From the NCBI GenBank assembly GCA_025964435.1, contig JAOPYV010000099.1, positions 1 through 33,119 of the forward strand: a stretch of DNA of 33,119 nt, written 5' to 3'. The DNA comes from Thermoleophilia bacterium (lineage in GTDB: Bacteria > Actinomycetota > Thermoleophilia > Gaiellales > SKUG01). How positions within the stretch are numbered: position 1 is the first letter of the stretch; the number at the start of each line of letters is the position of its first letter. A model generated the notes under the pieces. The model made no database searches. It had not been told where the DNA came from and saw only the letters and a program-made list of their open reading frames with translations. The translations under genes were made by a program, and so were the position numbers. This document shows positions 1 through 7,336 of the stretch, piece by piece.

Positions 1-216
1 GACGAAATCGATGCCGTTCATGCCCGGCATCTGATAGTCGACGACGGCCACATCCGGCGGCTCGGCCCTGATCGCCACGAGCCCCGTCTCGGCGGAGCCG
101 GCTTCGGCGATGACGCGCGCATCGCCACCCGCTTCGAGTCCGACGCGTACGCCGTGTCGAAGGGGCGGATGGTCGTCGATCAGGAGGCACGTAATTACAT
201 CGGCAGCGCTGGGCAT
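1..216 (-). CDS. Response regulator, NarL/FixJ-like receiver domain (partial)
   Basis: Only the first 72 residues are in the window; the gene runs off the left edge. The start is fixed by an in-frame TGA two codons before the ATG. The protein opens with a hydrophobic strand followed by the acidic pair of a receiver domain (ITCLLIDDHPPLRHGVR). It then shows AVVDYQMPGMNGIDF, whose D is the expected phosphoacceptor aspartate. The DDHPPLRHG pattern is typical of NarL/LuxR-type regulators, which end in a DNA-binding HTH; that part is not visible. It lies 68 bp downstream of a kinase-like ATPase gene on the same strand, so the two probably form one two-component unit. The receiver call is firm; the output domain is inferred. 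Confidence 0.85.
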   Translation of the reverse strand, partial: MPSAADVITCLLIDDHPPLRHGVRVGLEAGGDARVIAEAGSAETGLVAIRAEPPDVAVVDYQMPGMNGIDFV

Positions 217-284
217 GTCTCAGTATCGGCATCATGTGGCCAACGTAACATCCCCCATGTGGGGACTCCTGCCCGAATCGTTCG

Positions 285-725
285 CTACGACCCGGCCACG
301 CCCACCACCTGCATCACGACGGGCACCTGGACGATCACGCTGGTACCCATCGCCGGATCGCTGCTGAGCGACGATCGTCCGCCGACCGCACCGAGGTCGC
401 GATCGACAAGTGCCATCCGCATGCCACCCGCGGCGCCCTGCACGGATCCGCGCTCGCCATCCACGAAACGGGCAATCAGCCAACCTTCCGCATCCCATGC
501 GCGAATGCCGATCCGGGTCGCGCCGGCGCGCGTCGATGCGCTGATCAGCGATTCACATGCCCGCAGGAACACGTCGAGCACACGGGCGGCAACTTCGACG
601 TCCCCCGTCCTGACCTCGATCTCGACCGGAACCGAGGAAGTCGCGGCGATTCGGGCGATCTCGCCACGCAACACGTCCTCGACCCGCGTGCGATCCTCGA
701 TGTGCATCCCCACGCCGCCGTTCAC
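285..725 (-). CDS. Kinase-like ATPase protein, degenerate (HATPase_c-like)
   Basis: A protein of about 146 residues whose C-terminal half follows the layout of the catalytic domain of NarL-type sensor kinases. There is a helix (FLRACESLISASTRAGATRI) where the N-box normally sits, a strand ending in FVDGERG at the usual DxGxG position, AAGGMRMALVDRDLGAVGG, and a final GTSVIVQVPV strand. The conserved N-box asparagine and a canonical DDGRG are not seen, so ATP binding may be weak or lost. No dimerisation histidine or membrane segment is present. The GTG at 725 was chosen because GGGGGGAG lies just upstream; ATG at 761 or 707 are alternatives. It precedes the response regulator gene by 68 bp and is probably co-transcribed with it. 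Confidence 0.6.
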   Translation of the reverse strand: MNGGVGMHIEDRTRVEDVLRGEIARIAATSSVPVEIEVRTGDVEVAARVLDVFLRACESLISASTRAGATRIGIRAWDAEGWLIARFVDGERGSVQGAAGGMRMALVDRDLGAVGGRSSLSSDPAMGTSVIVQVPVVMQVVGVAGS

Positions 726-761
726 GTCTCCCCCCTGAGTTGCACGTCGCTGACACGACAT

Positions 762-1038
762 GTATCGACGTTCGCACGATTCCCGAAATCACCCGTGCGA
801 GCAACTTGGCTACCCCCCATCGGAGCCAGCGAGGCGATATGCGTCGCTTCTCGAAGCGTTACTACAGGATCTCCGATTCGAGCCGTCGCTACACAGGTCA
901 CGGTCGACGACGTCAGCCACTTCGTCAACGCCGCGCACGGGAATTGCGTGGGGTTGTCGGGCAGCCGCCAATGCAACTGGACGGCGGCCTCAGTGGACTC
1001 ATACGCACCCAGGACCAGTCCCGAAAGGACACTCTCGA
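762..1038. other. Divergent intergenic region
   Basis: This 277-bp spacer separates the kinase-like gene on the minus strand from the CAP protein gene on the plus strand, so it must hold promoters for both. I looked for a cyclic-di-AMP riboswitch, which often precedes wall-associated genes in actinobacteria, and did not recognise its conserved blocks. A ribosome-binding site (GAAAGGAC, 1023-1030) lies at the right end. Nothing else could be assigned. Confidence 0.4.
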
Positions 1039-1638
1039 ATGACAGCCAGCATCCTCACCACCCCGCGCGCTCGCGGTCGGAACTATGCCGCGGTGGCCGC
1101 CGGAGCAGTAGCACTGGCCGCCGGGCTGGTCGCCGCACCAGGCGCGCAGGCCGCTACGACATCGACGCAGTACGACTACCTGCTCGCACCCACCACGTTG
1201 TGTGCCGGCCAGACGAGCTCGACGGCATCCGTCGCCGCACAGGAAGCAGCGATGCACTGCCTCGTCGACTACGCGCGTGGCAAGCAGGGACTGCGCCCGA
1301 CGGTCGCCAACGCCGCGCTGGATCTCGCTGCGGAGCGCAAGGCCGCTGACATCCTGCGCTGCCAGCAGTTCTCCCACACGGCGTGTGGTCGCGCATGGGA
1401 CTACTTCATCAAGTCCTCCGGCACGCGCTTCACGCGCTGGGGCGAGAACATCGCGTGGGGCTCCGACAACGGCGGCCGCTCGACGCCCCGCTCGATCATG
1501 CGCGGATGGCTCTACTCGAGCGGACATCGCGCCAACATCCTCAACGCCTCCTACAACGCGAAGGGAATCGGCCTCGTGCGCGGCAGGTTCTCAGGGTACG
1601 CAGCTGGCATCTGGGTCCAGCACTTCGGCACGAAGTAG
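1039..1638 (+). CDS. Secreted CAP/SCP-domain protein
   Basis: A 199-residue exported protein. The start has GAAAGGAC 8 nt upstream. Residues 1-32 form a signal peptide: a charged RARGR stretch, a hydrophobic AAVAAGAVALAAGLVAA core and an AQA-A cleavage site. The rest is a bacterial CAP (SCP/PR-1/YkwD) domain, with an N-terminal helix CLVDYARGKQGLRP, then FSHTACGR, GENIAWG and SSGHRANILNASYNAKGIG. Bacterial CAP proteins are extracellular and their activity is often unknown; wall-associated or metal-dependent roles have been proposed. The gene stands alone, ending before a strong hairpin shared with a convergent operon. A second, differently built CAP protein lies at 30558-31301. Confidence 0.88.
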   Translation: MTASILTTPRARGRNYAAVAAGAVALAAGLVAAPGAQAATTSTQYDYLLAPTTLCAGQTSSTASVAAQEAAMHCLVDYARGKQGLRPTVANAALDLAAERKAADILRCQQFSHTACGRAWDYFIKSSGTRFTRWGENIAWGSDNGGRSTPRSIMRGWLYSSGHRANILNASYNAKGIGLVRGRFSGYAAGIWVQHFGTK

Positions 1639-1658
1639 GTCGACCGACGACATCCCGC

Positions 1659-1701
1659 CCACTGGTCCCAGCTTCTCCTGACAAGGAGTTGGGACCAGTG
1701 G
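1659..1701. terminator. Bidirectional terminator between CAP gene and XRE/DUF2975 operon
   Basis: A 12-bp perfect inverted repeat (CCACTGGTCCCA at 1659-1670, TGGGACCAGTGG at 1690-1701) encloses a further CTCCT/AGGAG pairing. It sits between convergent genes, 21 bp after the CAP stop and 37 bp from the XRE stop. There is no long U-tract on either strand, which is usual in GC-rich actinobacteria. Confidence 0.75.
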
Positions 1702-1737
1702 CCGCCGTCGAGCATGCCGACTCCCCTGACGGGGTGG

Positions 1738-1944
1738 TCAGTCGTCGACCCACTCCAGCAGGTCGCCCGGCTGACATTCCAGCACGCGACACATCGCCTC
1801 GAGCGTGCTGAAGCGCACCGCCTTGGCGCGTCCGTTCTTGAGCACGGCCACGTTGGCGGGGGTGAGCCCCACCTGCTCCGCGAACTCCCCGACACTCATC
1901 TTGCGCTTCGCCAACTCGACGTCGATCCGCACCACGATCGGCAT
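1738..1944 (-). CDS. XRE/Cro-family helix-turn-helix regulator (YozG-like)
   Basis: A 68-residue single-domain DNA-binding protein. The sequence MPIVVRIDVELAKRKMSVGEFAEQVGLTP... follows the short YozG-type pattern of a strand, then helices two and three of the HTH (GEFAEQVGLTPANVAVLKNG), then a helix with FSTLEAMCRVLECQPGDLLEW. This compact family is nearly always encoded next to a DUF2975 membrane protein. Here the ATG shares its A with the TGA of the upstream DUF2975 gene (TGATG), so translation is probably coupled. The inverted repeat over the operon promoter (2487-2513) is a good candidate for its own binding site. Confidence 0.9.
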   Translation of the reverse strand: MPIVVRIDVELAKRKMSVGEFAEQVGLTPANVAVLKNGRAKAVRFSTLEAMCRVLECQPGDLLEWVDD

Positions 1945-2438
1945 CAGATCACCGCCTCCATGTCAGTACGCAGCGCGGTCGCCTGCAGCAGCAGCGCGCG
2001 AAGCACCACCATGAGCAGCGCGAATGCCGTCGCAGGCAGCAGCACCAGGAGGGCGGCGAAAGGATTGCCCGGATCATCGGAGGTGGCGAGCACCATCACG
2101 AAGAGGCCGAACAGCAATAGCCACGCGACGCCGGTCGACCAGACGATCGCGTCGACCCAGACCAGCGATGCCCTGCTGAAGACGCGATCCTCGTTGACCA
2201 TCGTGAGCAGCCGCCACGTGCTGACGATCACCACCTGGACGCAGATCATGCCGAGCTCGCAGACGGCGAGCAGCGGCCAGCGCACGCGCGAGAACTCCGG
2301 TGACTCCTCCGCCATGTGCGCGAACATGCCGGGGAAGGACATGGCCTCCGCCACGACGAGTGCGACGAACGTCATCGCCAGCAGGATCCGCAGCGGCACG
2401 ACGGCGAGACGCAGGTGCTTCATCGGTCGCTCATCCAT
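1944..2438 (-). CDS. DUF2975 membrane protein
   Basis: A 164-residue integral membrane protein with four hydrophobic segments: RILLAMTFVALVVAEAM, WPLLAVCELGMICVQVVIVS, WVDAIVWSTGVAWLLLFGLF, and the FAALLVLLPATAFALLMVVL region. The conserved FSRASLVWVDAI stretch and the LLLQATALRTDMEAVI tail match the DUF2975 layout. The function is unknown; members are always small four-TM proteins paired with a short XRE regulator, and a role as a membrane-side sensor or partner is only a guess. The ATG at 2438 was chosen over the internal Met at 2423 because GGAG lies just upstream. It is the first gene of a two-gene operon with the XRE regulator. Confidence 0.85.
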   Translation of the reverse strand: MDERPMKHLRLAVVPLRILLAMTFVALVVAEAMSFPGMFAHMAEESPEFSRVRWPLLAVCELGMICVQVVIVSTWRLLTMVNEDRVFSRASLVWVDAIVWSTGVAWLLLFGLFVMVLATSDDPGNPFAALLVLLPATAFALLMVVLRALLLQATALRTDMEAVI

Positions 2439-2486
2439 GCTCCGGCTCCCCGACCACGACGATGCATCGAATCGCACCGCCTTTCC

Positions 2487-2519
2487 ATCGATAGTAGCCC
2501 ATAATCTATCGATAATCAA
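2487..2519 (-). promoter_or_regulatory. Promoter and candidate operator of the DUF2975-XRE operon
   Basis: On the minus strand a near-consensus promoter is visible: -35 TTGATT (2514-2519), a 17-bp spacer, and -10 TACTAT (2491-2496). An inverted repeat ATCGATAG-N11-CTATCGAT (2487-2494 and 2506-2513) covers the -10 and the spacer. The stretch is strikingly AT-rich for this genome. Protein bound at the repeat would block RNA polymerase, so autoregulation by the XRE protein is likely. The divergent MFS gene may share this control, since a TATATAT on the plus strand lies at 2519-2525. Confidence 0.7.
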
Positions 2520-2561
2520 TATATATCCGCAGAACCTGTGGATGACGGGTACGGTTGTCGC

Positions 2562-3740
2562 ATGCCCCGCCCCGCACAACGCTCCCGCGCACAGGTCGTC
2601 GCGACGCTCGTCGCATTCGCGAGCTTCGGCTCGTTCTGGGGCGCGTGGGGCGCCAGCATCCCGCGCATCCGTGACCAGGCCGGTGTCGACGCGGGCGAGC
2701 TTGGACTCGCCCTCCTCTGCGTCGGGGCGGGCGCGCTGCCGGCGATGCTGCTGATCGGGCGCGCGCTCGATCGCTGGGGTCTTCGGCTCGCCGCGTACGC
2801 GATCGCGGTGCTCGGCGTTGCCGGCGTCGCCGTCGTGCTCGGCGCGACCTCGCTCGTGACGCTGTCGCTCGGCCTGCTCGTCGTCGGCATGGCCAGCGGC
2901 GCAGCGGACGTGGCGATGAATGCGGTCGCGGGCCGCGCGGAGCAGGACGCCGGCCGGCCGATCATCACGCGCGCCCACGGCATGCTCTCGGGGTTCGTCG
3001 TGCTGGCGAGCCTCGGCGGCGCAGCGGTGGCGGCGCTCGAGCTGCCGATCGTCGTTCCGTTCCTCGTGGTCGCGACGATGTCACTCGTCTCCGCGGCGAC
3101 GATGCTGCGCGCACTTCCTGCCGGCGGGCCTGACATCGCGGAGCACGGCGCGGATCATACTCCCGAGCCCGCCCGCGGCCTGCGCGGTGCGGCGACCATG
3201 CCCCTGCTCCTGATCGGCACGCTTGGCGCCCTGGCCTTCGCGAGCGAGAGCGCGCAGCAGAACTGGAGCGCGATCTTCGCGCGCGACGTGCTCCATGCAG
3301 GACACGGCCAAGCCGCGCTCGCGCCGGCGCTGTTCGCTGCCATCGTGTCGGCGACACGCCTGTCGATCGGCACGCTCGGCGCAGCCCACGCCAAGCTCGT
3401 CCTCGTGCTCGGCGGCACCGCCGCCGCGGCCGGATCGCTGATCGTCGCCGCCGCGCACGGCGCACCCGTCTTCATCGCCGGGCTCGTCGTCGCCGGTGCG
3501 GGCACGGCCGTGCTCTTCCCGACGGTGCTGGGCATCGTCTCGCGGACCGTCGCCGAATCCCGACGCGGCCGCGCCACCTCGCTCGTCTCGACCGTCGCCT
3601 ACACCGGCTTCCTGCTCGGTCCGGCCTACGTCGGCGTGTGGGCCGACCACTACGACCTGCGCATCGCCATGGTCGCAGTGGCCGCCCTCGCCGCTGCGCT
3701 CGCGCTGCTCACGCCGTGGCTCCTGCGCCGCGCGACCTGA
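2562..3740 (+). CDS. Major facilitator superfamily transporter
   Basis: About 392 residues, the usual MFS length, with about twelve hydrophobic segments split by a cytoplasmic loop near residues 180-215. The first segment (AFASFGSFWGAWGASIPRIRD) and the following loop resemble the YbjJ-type exporters. The motif-A equivalent GRALDRWGLR lies after TM2. A paired pattern recurs in the second half (ESRRGRATSLVSTVAYTGFLLGPAYVGVWADHYDLR). The substrate cannot be told from sequence. ATG 2562 gives a short basic N-terminus, but an in-frame ATG at 2538 is equally possible; neither has a clear ribosome-binding site, so a short-leader or leaderless transcript is possible. It is divergent from DUF2975-XRE and 103 bp before the FAD oxidoreductase gene. 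Confidence 0.88.
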   Translation: MPRPAQRSRAQVVATLVAFASFGSFWGAWGASIPRIRDQAGVDAGELGLALLCVGAGALPAMLLIGRALDRWGLRLAAYAIAVLGVAGVAVVLGATSLVTLSLGLLVVGMASGAADVAMNAVAGRAEQDAGRPIITRAHGMLSGFVVLASLGGAAVAALELPIVVPFLVVATMSLVSAATMLRALPAGGPDIAEHGADHTPEPARGLRGAATMPLLLIGTLGALAFASESAQQNWSAIFARDVLHAGHGQAALAPALFAAIVSATRLSIGTLGAAHAKLVLVLGGTAAAAGSLIVAAAHGAPVFIAGLVVAGAGTAVLFPTVLGIVSRTVAESRRGRATSLVSTVAYTGFLLGPAYVGVWADHYDLRIAMVAVAALAAALALLTPWLLRRAT

Positions 3741-3843
3741 ATACGCGTGCGAGCGCCCGCAGAAGCTCGCACAGACCGCTGACGCCGCCTCGAGCTGGAC
3801 GCGCGACCGGGAAGCGTCACAGGGACACCCACGGGAGGGCGAG

Positions 3844-5031
3844 ATGGGCGAGCGAATCACCACGCGTATAGGGCCGCGCGTCGTCATCATCGGAGGTGGT
3901 ATCGCCGGGGTCGAGGCAGCGCTGACCATCGCGCTCGGCTTTCCGGACGCACGGGTCACGCTCGTCGCCCGCAGCCCAGTCCTGACCATTGCCCCCAACC
4001 TGGTCTATGTCCCCTTCGGCGTGGAAGAGGAGCTGGTCGATGTCCGCCTGGACGTCCGGCTTCCGCAGTTCGGGATCAAGCTGCTCATCGGCGATGTCGC
4101 CGGCGTCGACATGTCGACATCCAGCGCGAGCATGAGCGGCGGCCGCACGCTGTCGTGGGACGCACTGGTCGTAGCCCCGGGAACCGTGCCGAACAGCGCC
4201 GCCGGATCGCGCCTGCGAACGCTCCGTGACGCGGTCGCGCTGCGCTCCCAGCTCGAGGACCTCCTCGACACCCAGTGGCGCACGAGCATGGCGATTCGCA
4301 TCCTGCCCGACAGCACATGGCCGGCACCGGCATACGAGCTCGCATTCCTCACCGATGCATGGCTCAGGTCGCACGACCGCCGGGAGCATGTCGACCTGTT
4401 CGTCGTCACCGAGGATTCCGCGCCGTTCGAGTTCCTCGGGGCGGACCCGCCTCCACATGTCGAGCGGGAGCTGGAGCTTCGCGGGATCTCGATGGTCGCT
4501 GGCGTGCCCGGCGCTCGGATCGAGGACATCGACGCGGACCTCACGATCGATGTCGGTGGCCTGTCGGCCGCACGGGTTCGAGGCCTGCACACCGCCCCTG
4601 ATGGCTTCTATGCCACGGACGAGCACTGCCGCATGACCAACGGCGCATACGTCGTCGGCGACGCCGGAAGCGGCAGGGTCAAGGCGGCATTCGTCACGGC
4701 GTGGCAGGCACGCCGCGTTCTTGCTGACCTGGGCGGCAGCCTCGAGCGCCTCGGAACCTCGACCGACGGTGTCCCACACGACACCGTCATCTACGAGATG
4801 GACCTCGGGGGCGAGACCCTGGTCGTCCGGCTCGCCGCGGACGACCTGATGATCGGCGCACAGCTGCGCCCCGCCGAGGTATCGCTGGAACCCGCGGTTC
4901 CCGACAAGCTCCGTGGCCTGCTGACCCGGGCGCTGCTGCTCGAGGGACACGAGGGATCAGCTGCCGCGCGGCTCGACCAAGCGTTCCAGGTGCGACGCCA
5001 CCTGCGCCTGGGTCCGCCGCCCGGCAGCTGA
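3844..5031 (+). CDS. FAD-dependent pyridine nucleotide-disulphide oxidoreductase family protein (NDH-2/SQR-like)
   Basis: 395 residues, with GGGAGGGCGAG just upstream of the ATG. A Rossmann FAD site sits at the start (VVIIGGGIAGVEAAL, residues 13-27), an acidic turn ends in TLVARSPVL, and a second FAD contact lies late in the protein (GAYVVGDAGSGRVKAAFVTAWQARR). The overall form resembles type II NADH dehydrogenases and sulphide:quinone reductases, which pass electrons to quinone at the membrane face. Only one cysteine was found (DEHCRM), so the cysteine pair used by true SQRs and the redox disulphide of reductases are absent. The YEMDLGG...LRPAEVSLEP C-terminal region may be the membrane-contact part. 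Its substrate is unknown. It ends 8 bp before the convergent DUF4242 gene. Confidence 0.8.
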   Translation: MGERITTRIGPRVVIIGGGIAGVEAALTIALGFPDARVTLVARSPVLTIAPNLVYVPFGVEEELVDVRLDVRLPQFGIKLLIGDVAGVDMSTSSASMSGGRTLSWDALVVAPGTVPNSAAGSRLRTLRDAVALRSQLEDLLDTQWRTSMAIRILPDSTWPAPAYELAFLTDAWLRSHDRREHVDLFVVTEDSAPFEFLGADPPPHVERELELRGISMVAGVPGARIEDIDADLTIDVGGLSAARVRGLHTAPDGFYATDEHCRMTNGAYVVGDAGSGRVKAAFVTAWQARRVLADLGGSLERLGTSTDGVPHDTVIYEMDLGGETLVVRLAADDLMIGAQLRPAEVSLEPAVPDKLRGLLTRALLLEGHEGSAAARLDQAFQVRRHLRLGPPPGS

Positions 5032-5039
5032 TCACTGGC

Positions 5040-5288
5040 TCAGCCCTGCTGCACCTCGTAGATCTCGTCGGCGACGAGTCCGTGCGCCTCCTTGTGGACG
5101 CGCATCGCGGCCTCGGCGTTCGGCGCCTCGACGAGGCAGAAGATCTTGCCCTGGTCCTCGTCGACCCAGTAATGCTGGTACGAGACGCCGTAGCTGGACT
5201 GGGTCTCCAGGTCCTTGATGTGCGCTTCGGCGACGTCCTGGGCCGAGAGCTTGCCCTCGACGTTGTGTACATCCATGAACAGTGGCAT
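5040..5288 (-). CDS. DUF4242 family protein (putative metal-binding)
   Basis: An 82-residue single-domain protein beginning MPLFMDVHNVEG, with KIFCLVEAPNAEAAMRVHKEAHG and a YGVSYQHYWVDED segment. This is the ferredoxin-like DUF4242 pattern; the characterised Streptomyces member binds nickel, and the histidines here (H8, H23, H40 and those in RVHKEAHG) are compatible with metal contacts. GAGGAG lies 8 nt upstream of the ATG. It is the last gene of the minus-strand group 7165-5040, separated from the DUF1059 gene by 119 bp, so it could also have its own promoter. The biological role is not known. Confidence 0.85.
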   Translation of the reverse strand: MPLFMDVHNVEGKLSAQDVAEAHIKDLETQSSYGVSYQHYWVDEDQGKIFCLVEAPNAEAAMRVHKEAHGLVADEIYEVQQG

Positions 5289-5407
5289 GACGAAACTCCT
5301 CGTTGGGTGGATTCGTCTCTCCACTTCCCGCCGCTCCGCGGGTGAACCGGAGCGAATCGAACCACCGCGACGAATCACGCCGGGTCTGCTTGATCAGGCA
5401 TCCGGCG

Positions 5408-5647
5408 CTACGAATCCTCGGGCAGCGCGGCGAATGCCTTCTTGGTCTTCATGTACCAACCCATGCCACCGATCGGGTTCTTCCAACGACCCTGCATGGC
5501 CTTGAGCGCCGGCGCATGCGCCGCATCGCCGCCCGCAACCATCTCCTTCAGGTGCTTGTCCTGCGCCTTGATGACCTCGTCGGCCGTCTTCCCCTGGAAT
5601 GCGGTGTCGCACGGGCCGCCCAGCTGCTTGCACGTCATCGTCTTCAT
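5408..5647 (-). CDS. DUF1059 family small protein
   Basis: 79 residues, start preceded by GAGGGGCG. The opening MKTMTCKQLGGPCDTAFQG, with its two cysteines and conserved LGG-C pattern, followed by TADEVIKAQDKHLKEM, matches DUF1059 proteins, which are short and uncharacterised; the Cys/His residues suggest metal binding but this is not shown. The tail (GGMGWYMKTKKAFAALPEDS) extends slightly beyond the usual domain. It lies 38 bp after the VOC gene on the same strand and is probably in that operon. Confidence 0.82.
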   Translation of the reverse strand: MKTMTCKQLGGPCDTAFQGKTADEVIKAQDKHLKEMVAGGDAAHAPALKAMQGRWKNPIGGMGWYMKTKKAFAALPEDS

Positions 5648-5685
5648 GTGTCGCCCCTCACCCTTCGTTGGATCGTCTGACCATC

Positions 5686-6258
5686 CTAGTCCTGCGCCTC
5701 GCCGAATCCCTGCTGCGTCAGGAAGTCGTCCAGGTCGAGATCACCGAAGATGCCCTCGAGGTGCCCGTCCGCATCGCGCGTCCACTCATCCCATGGCCTG
5801 TCCCAGCACAGCTCGAGGTCATTGCCGTCCGGGTCGGTGACGTACACCGCAAGGTGGGTGCCGTGATCCGACGATTGGCGGATCGGCCATTCGGTGCTGC
5901 GCAGCCGATGCACGATGTCGGCAAGACCGTGCTGCGTGGGAAAGTTGAGCGCGACGTGGTGCAGGCCGGTAGCCCCGTCCGCCTGCGGGGTTCCACCGGC
6001 CGACTTCCAGGTATTGAACCCGAGGTGGTGGTGGTAGCCCCCAGCGCTCACGAAGAGGATGTCGCCGGTCGTACCCCAGCCCGGGACGCCCCGTGCCTCC
6101 AGGACCACGTCGAAGCCCAGCAGGTCGACGTAGAACGCGCGAATCCGATCGATGTCCGCCGTGCGCAGGTGCACGTGGCCGATCGTCACGCCCGCCTCGA
6201 TCGGACGCTCCGCACGGACGCGCGGGACGATGTTGCCTTGCTCGGTCATGCCTGACAT
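5686..6258 (-). CDS. VOC-family (glyoxalase/extradiol dioxygenase-like) protein
   Basis: 190 residues with AGGAG 6 nt before the ATG. Two VOC beta-alpha-beta-beta-beta modules are visible: the first runs IGHVHLRTADIDRIRAFYVDLLGF to HHHLGFNTW, the second GLHHVALNFP to LAVYVTDPDGNDLELCWDRP. Candidate metal ligands are H29 in HVHLRT, the second-module histidine HHVAL, and E in NDLELCWD, as in CatE-like dioxygenases and glyoxalases. The C-terminal DLDLDDFLTQQGFGEAQD tail is acidic. The exact reaction (ring cleavage, isomerisation or resistance) cannot be assigned. It is 29 bp downstream of the phosphoribosyltransferase gene, in the same operon. Confidence 0.85.
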   Translation of the reverse strand: MSGMTEQGNIVPRVRAERPIEAGVTIGHVHLRTADIDRIRAFYVDLLGFDVVLEARGVPGWGTTGDILFVSAGGYHHHLGFNTWKSAGGTPQADGATGLHHVALNFPTQHGLADIVHRLRSTEWPIRQSSDHGTHLAVYVTDPDGNDLELCWDRPWDEWTRDADGHLEGIFGDLDLDDFLTQQGFGEAQD

Positions 6259-6287
6259 GTGCTGCTCCTGAAGACGGGGTCACGCGC

Positions 6288-6950
6288 TTACTGCCCGGCA
6301 GCGGCCAGCATGTCGCGCACCTGGGCATCGGTGACTTCGTCGAAGCTGAGGTAGTGGGCGCTGACCCCACGGAGCTGCCGGGGAAAGTACGGGCAGAGGA
6401 CCACGTCGAACTCCTCCGCCGGATCATCACGCAGCTCGGCCGGTGCGACCGGGACGGCGAGGATCACGCGGCGGGCGCCGTGGCGCGCGAGGTAGCGCGC
6501 GGCGCAGCGCGCAGTCATCCCCGTCGCGAACCCATCGTCGACCAGCACGACGTCGCGCTCGTCGAACGGAAGCATCGCGCGGTCGCCGCGCAGCACGGCG
6601 ACCCTGCTCCGAAGCTGCTCCTGCGCGCCGCTGACCTGGGCGCCGACCTGCCCCGCAGTCAGGCCCATCTCGTCGGTCCGCTCCCGATCGAGCAGGATCT
6701 CGCCGTCCTCGTCGACCGCGCCGATGGCGAGCTCCGGCTGCTGTGGCGCGCCGACCTTGCGCACGACGACGATCTCCAGCGGCGCGTGCAGCGCGTGGGC
6801 GACCGGCACGGCGACCTGGACGCCGCCGCGGGGCAGCGCGACCACGATCGGATCGACCAGCTCCTTCGCATGGATCGTGACCGTGCTCGCGAGCACGTCA
6901 CCGGCCTGGTCCCGATCGACGAAGGCTCCGCTGCGCCACAACGTCCTCAC
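6288..6950 (-). CDS. Phosphoribosyltransferase-domain protein
   Basis: 220 residues. The PRPP-binding signature VVLVDDGFATGMTA is intact, and the N-terminal region has PIVVALPRGGVQVAVPVA, typical of the group of stand-alone phosphoribosyltransferase proteins often annotated as predicted phosphoribosyltransferases or hydrolase fusions. Members of this group have unknown substrate and are commonly found in stress-related gene sets. The start is GTG at 6950, overlapping the DUF1918 stop by 4 bp (GTGA), which implies coupled translation. The C-terminal segment FDVVLCPYFPRQLRGVSAHYLSF is well conserved in this family. Confidence 0.87.
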   Translation of the reverse strand: MRTLWRSGAFVDRDQAGDVLASTVTIHAKELVDPIVVALPRGGVQVAVPVAHALHAPLEIVVVRKVGAPQQPELAIGAVDEDGEILLDRERTDEMGLTAGQVGAQVSGAQEQLRSRVAVLRGDRAMLPFDERDVVLVDDGFATGMTARCAARYLARHGARRVILAVPVAPAELRDDPAEEFDVVLCPYFPRQLRGVSAHYLSFDEVTDAQVRDMLAAAGQ

Positions 6951-7165
6951 CCGGCGCCGTCGGCCGCATGCCGGGGACGGATCGATGCGTCGCTCCCGGG
7001 GAAGTAGACGCTCTCGTGACCATCGTCCCAGCGCACGCGATAGTGGGGGTGGTCGGGCTCGCCCAGCACCTCGAGGATCTCTGCGAGCCGCCTGACATCG
7101 CCGACGTAGTGCACGCCGACTTCGACGACGTCACCGGCCTTGGGTACGTACTTGGTGGTGTCCAT
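6947..7165 (-). CDS. DUF1918 protein
   Basis: 72 residues, with GGGGGAGG 9 nt upstream. The core GDVVEVGVHYVGDVRRLAEI and YRVRWDDGHESVYFPGSDA match DUF1918, a small actinobacterial SH3-like domain of unknown function, usually free-standing as here. It is the first gene of the reverse group DUF1918 - phosphoribosyltransferase - VOC - DUF1059 - DUF4242, and its promoter must lie in 7166-7336, shared with the divergent oxidoreductase gene. Confidence 0.88.
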   Translation of the reverse strand: MDTTKYVPKAGDVVEVGVHYVGDVRRLAEILEVLGEPDHPHYRVRWDDGHESVYFPGSDASIRPRHAADGAG

Positions 7166-7336
7166 GCCATCGAGCCTCCCCCGCGCCGCTCGCGGTAGCA
7201 GCGGCAATGCGCAGAATCACGTCCTCTCTTCGTCCATGGAGCGCCGGCCTTTTGCCATTCCGAGCACGTCCAGGCGGGGCAACACTGCGAAGTGTCGAGC
7301 ACAACCAACGGCCACAGGCCACACGGAGGATCTACC

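Noticed and set aside
762-1038. Cyclic-di-AMP riboswitch before the CAP gene
   Set aside because: The position suits such a switch, but I could not find its conserved sequence blocks.
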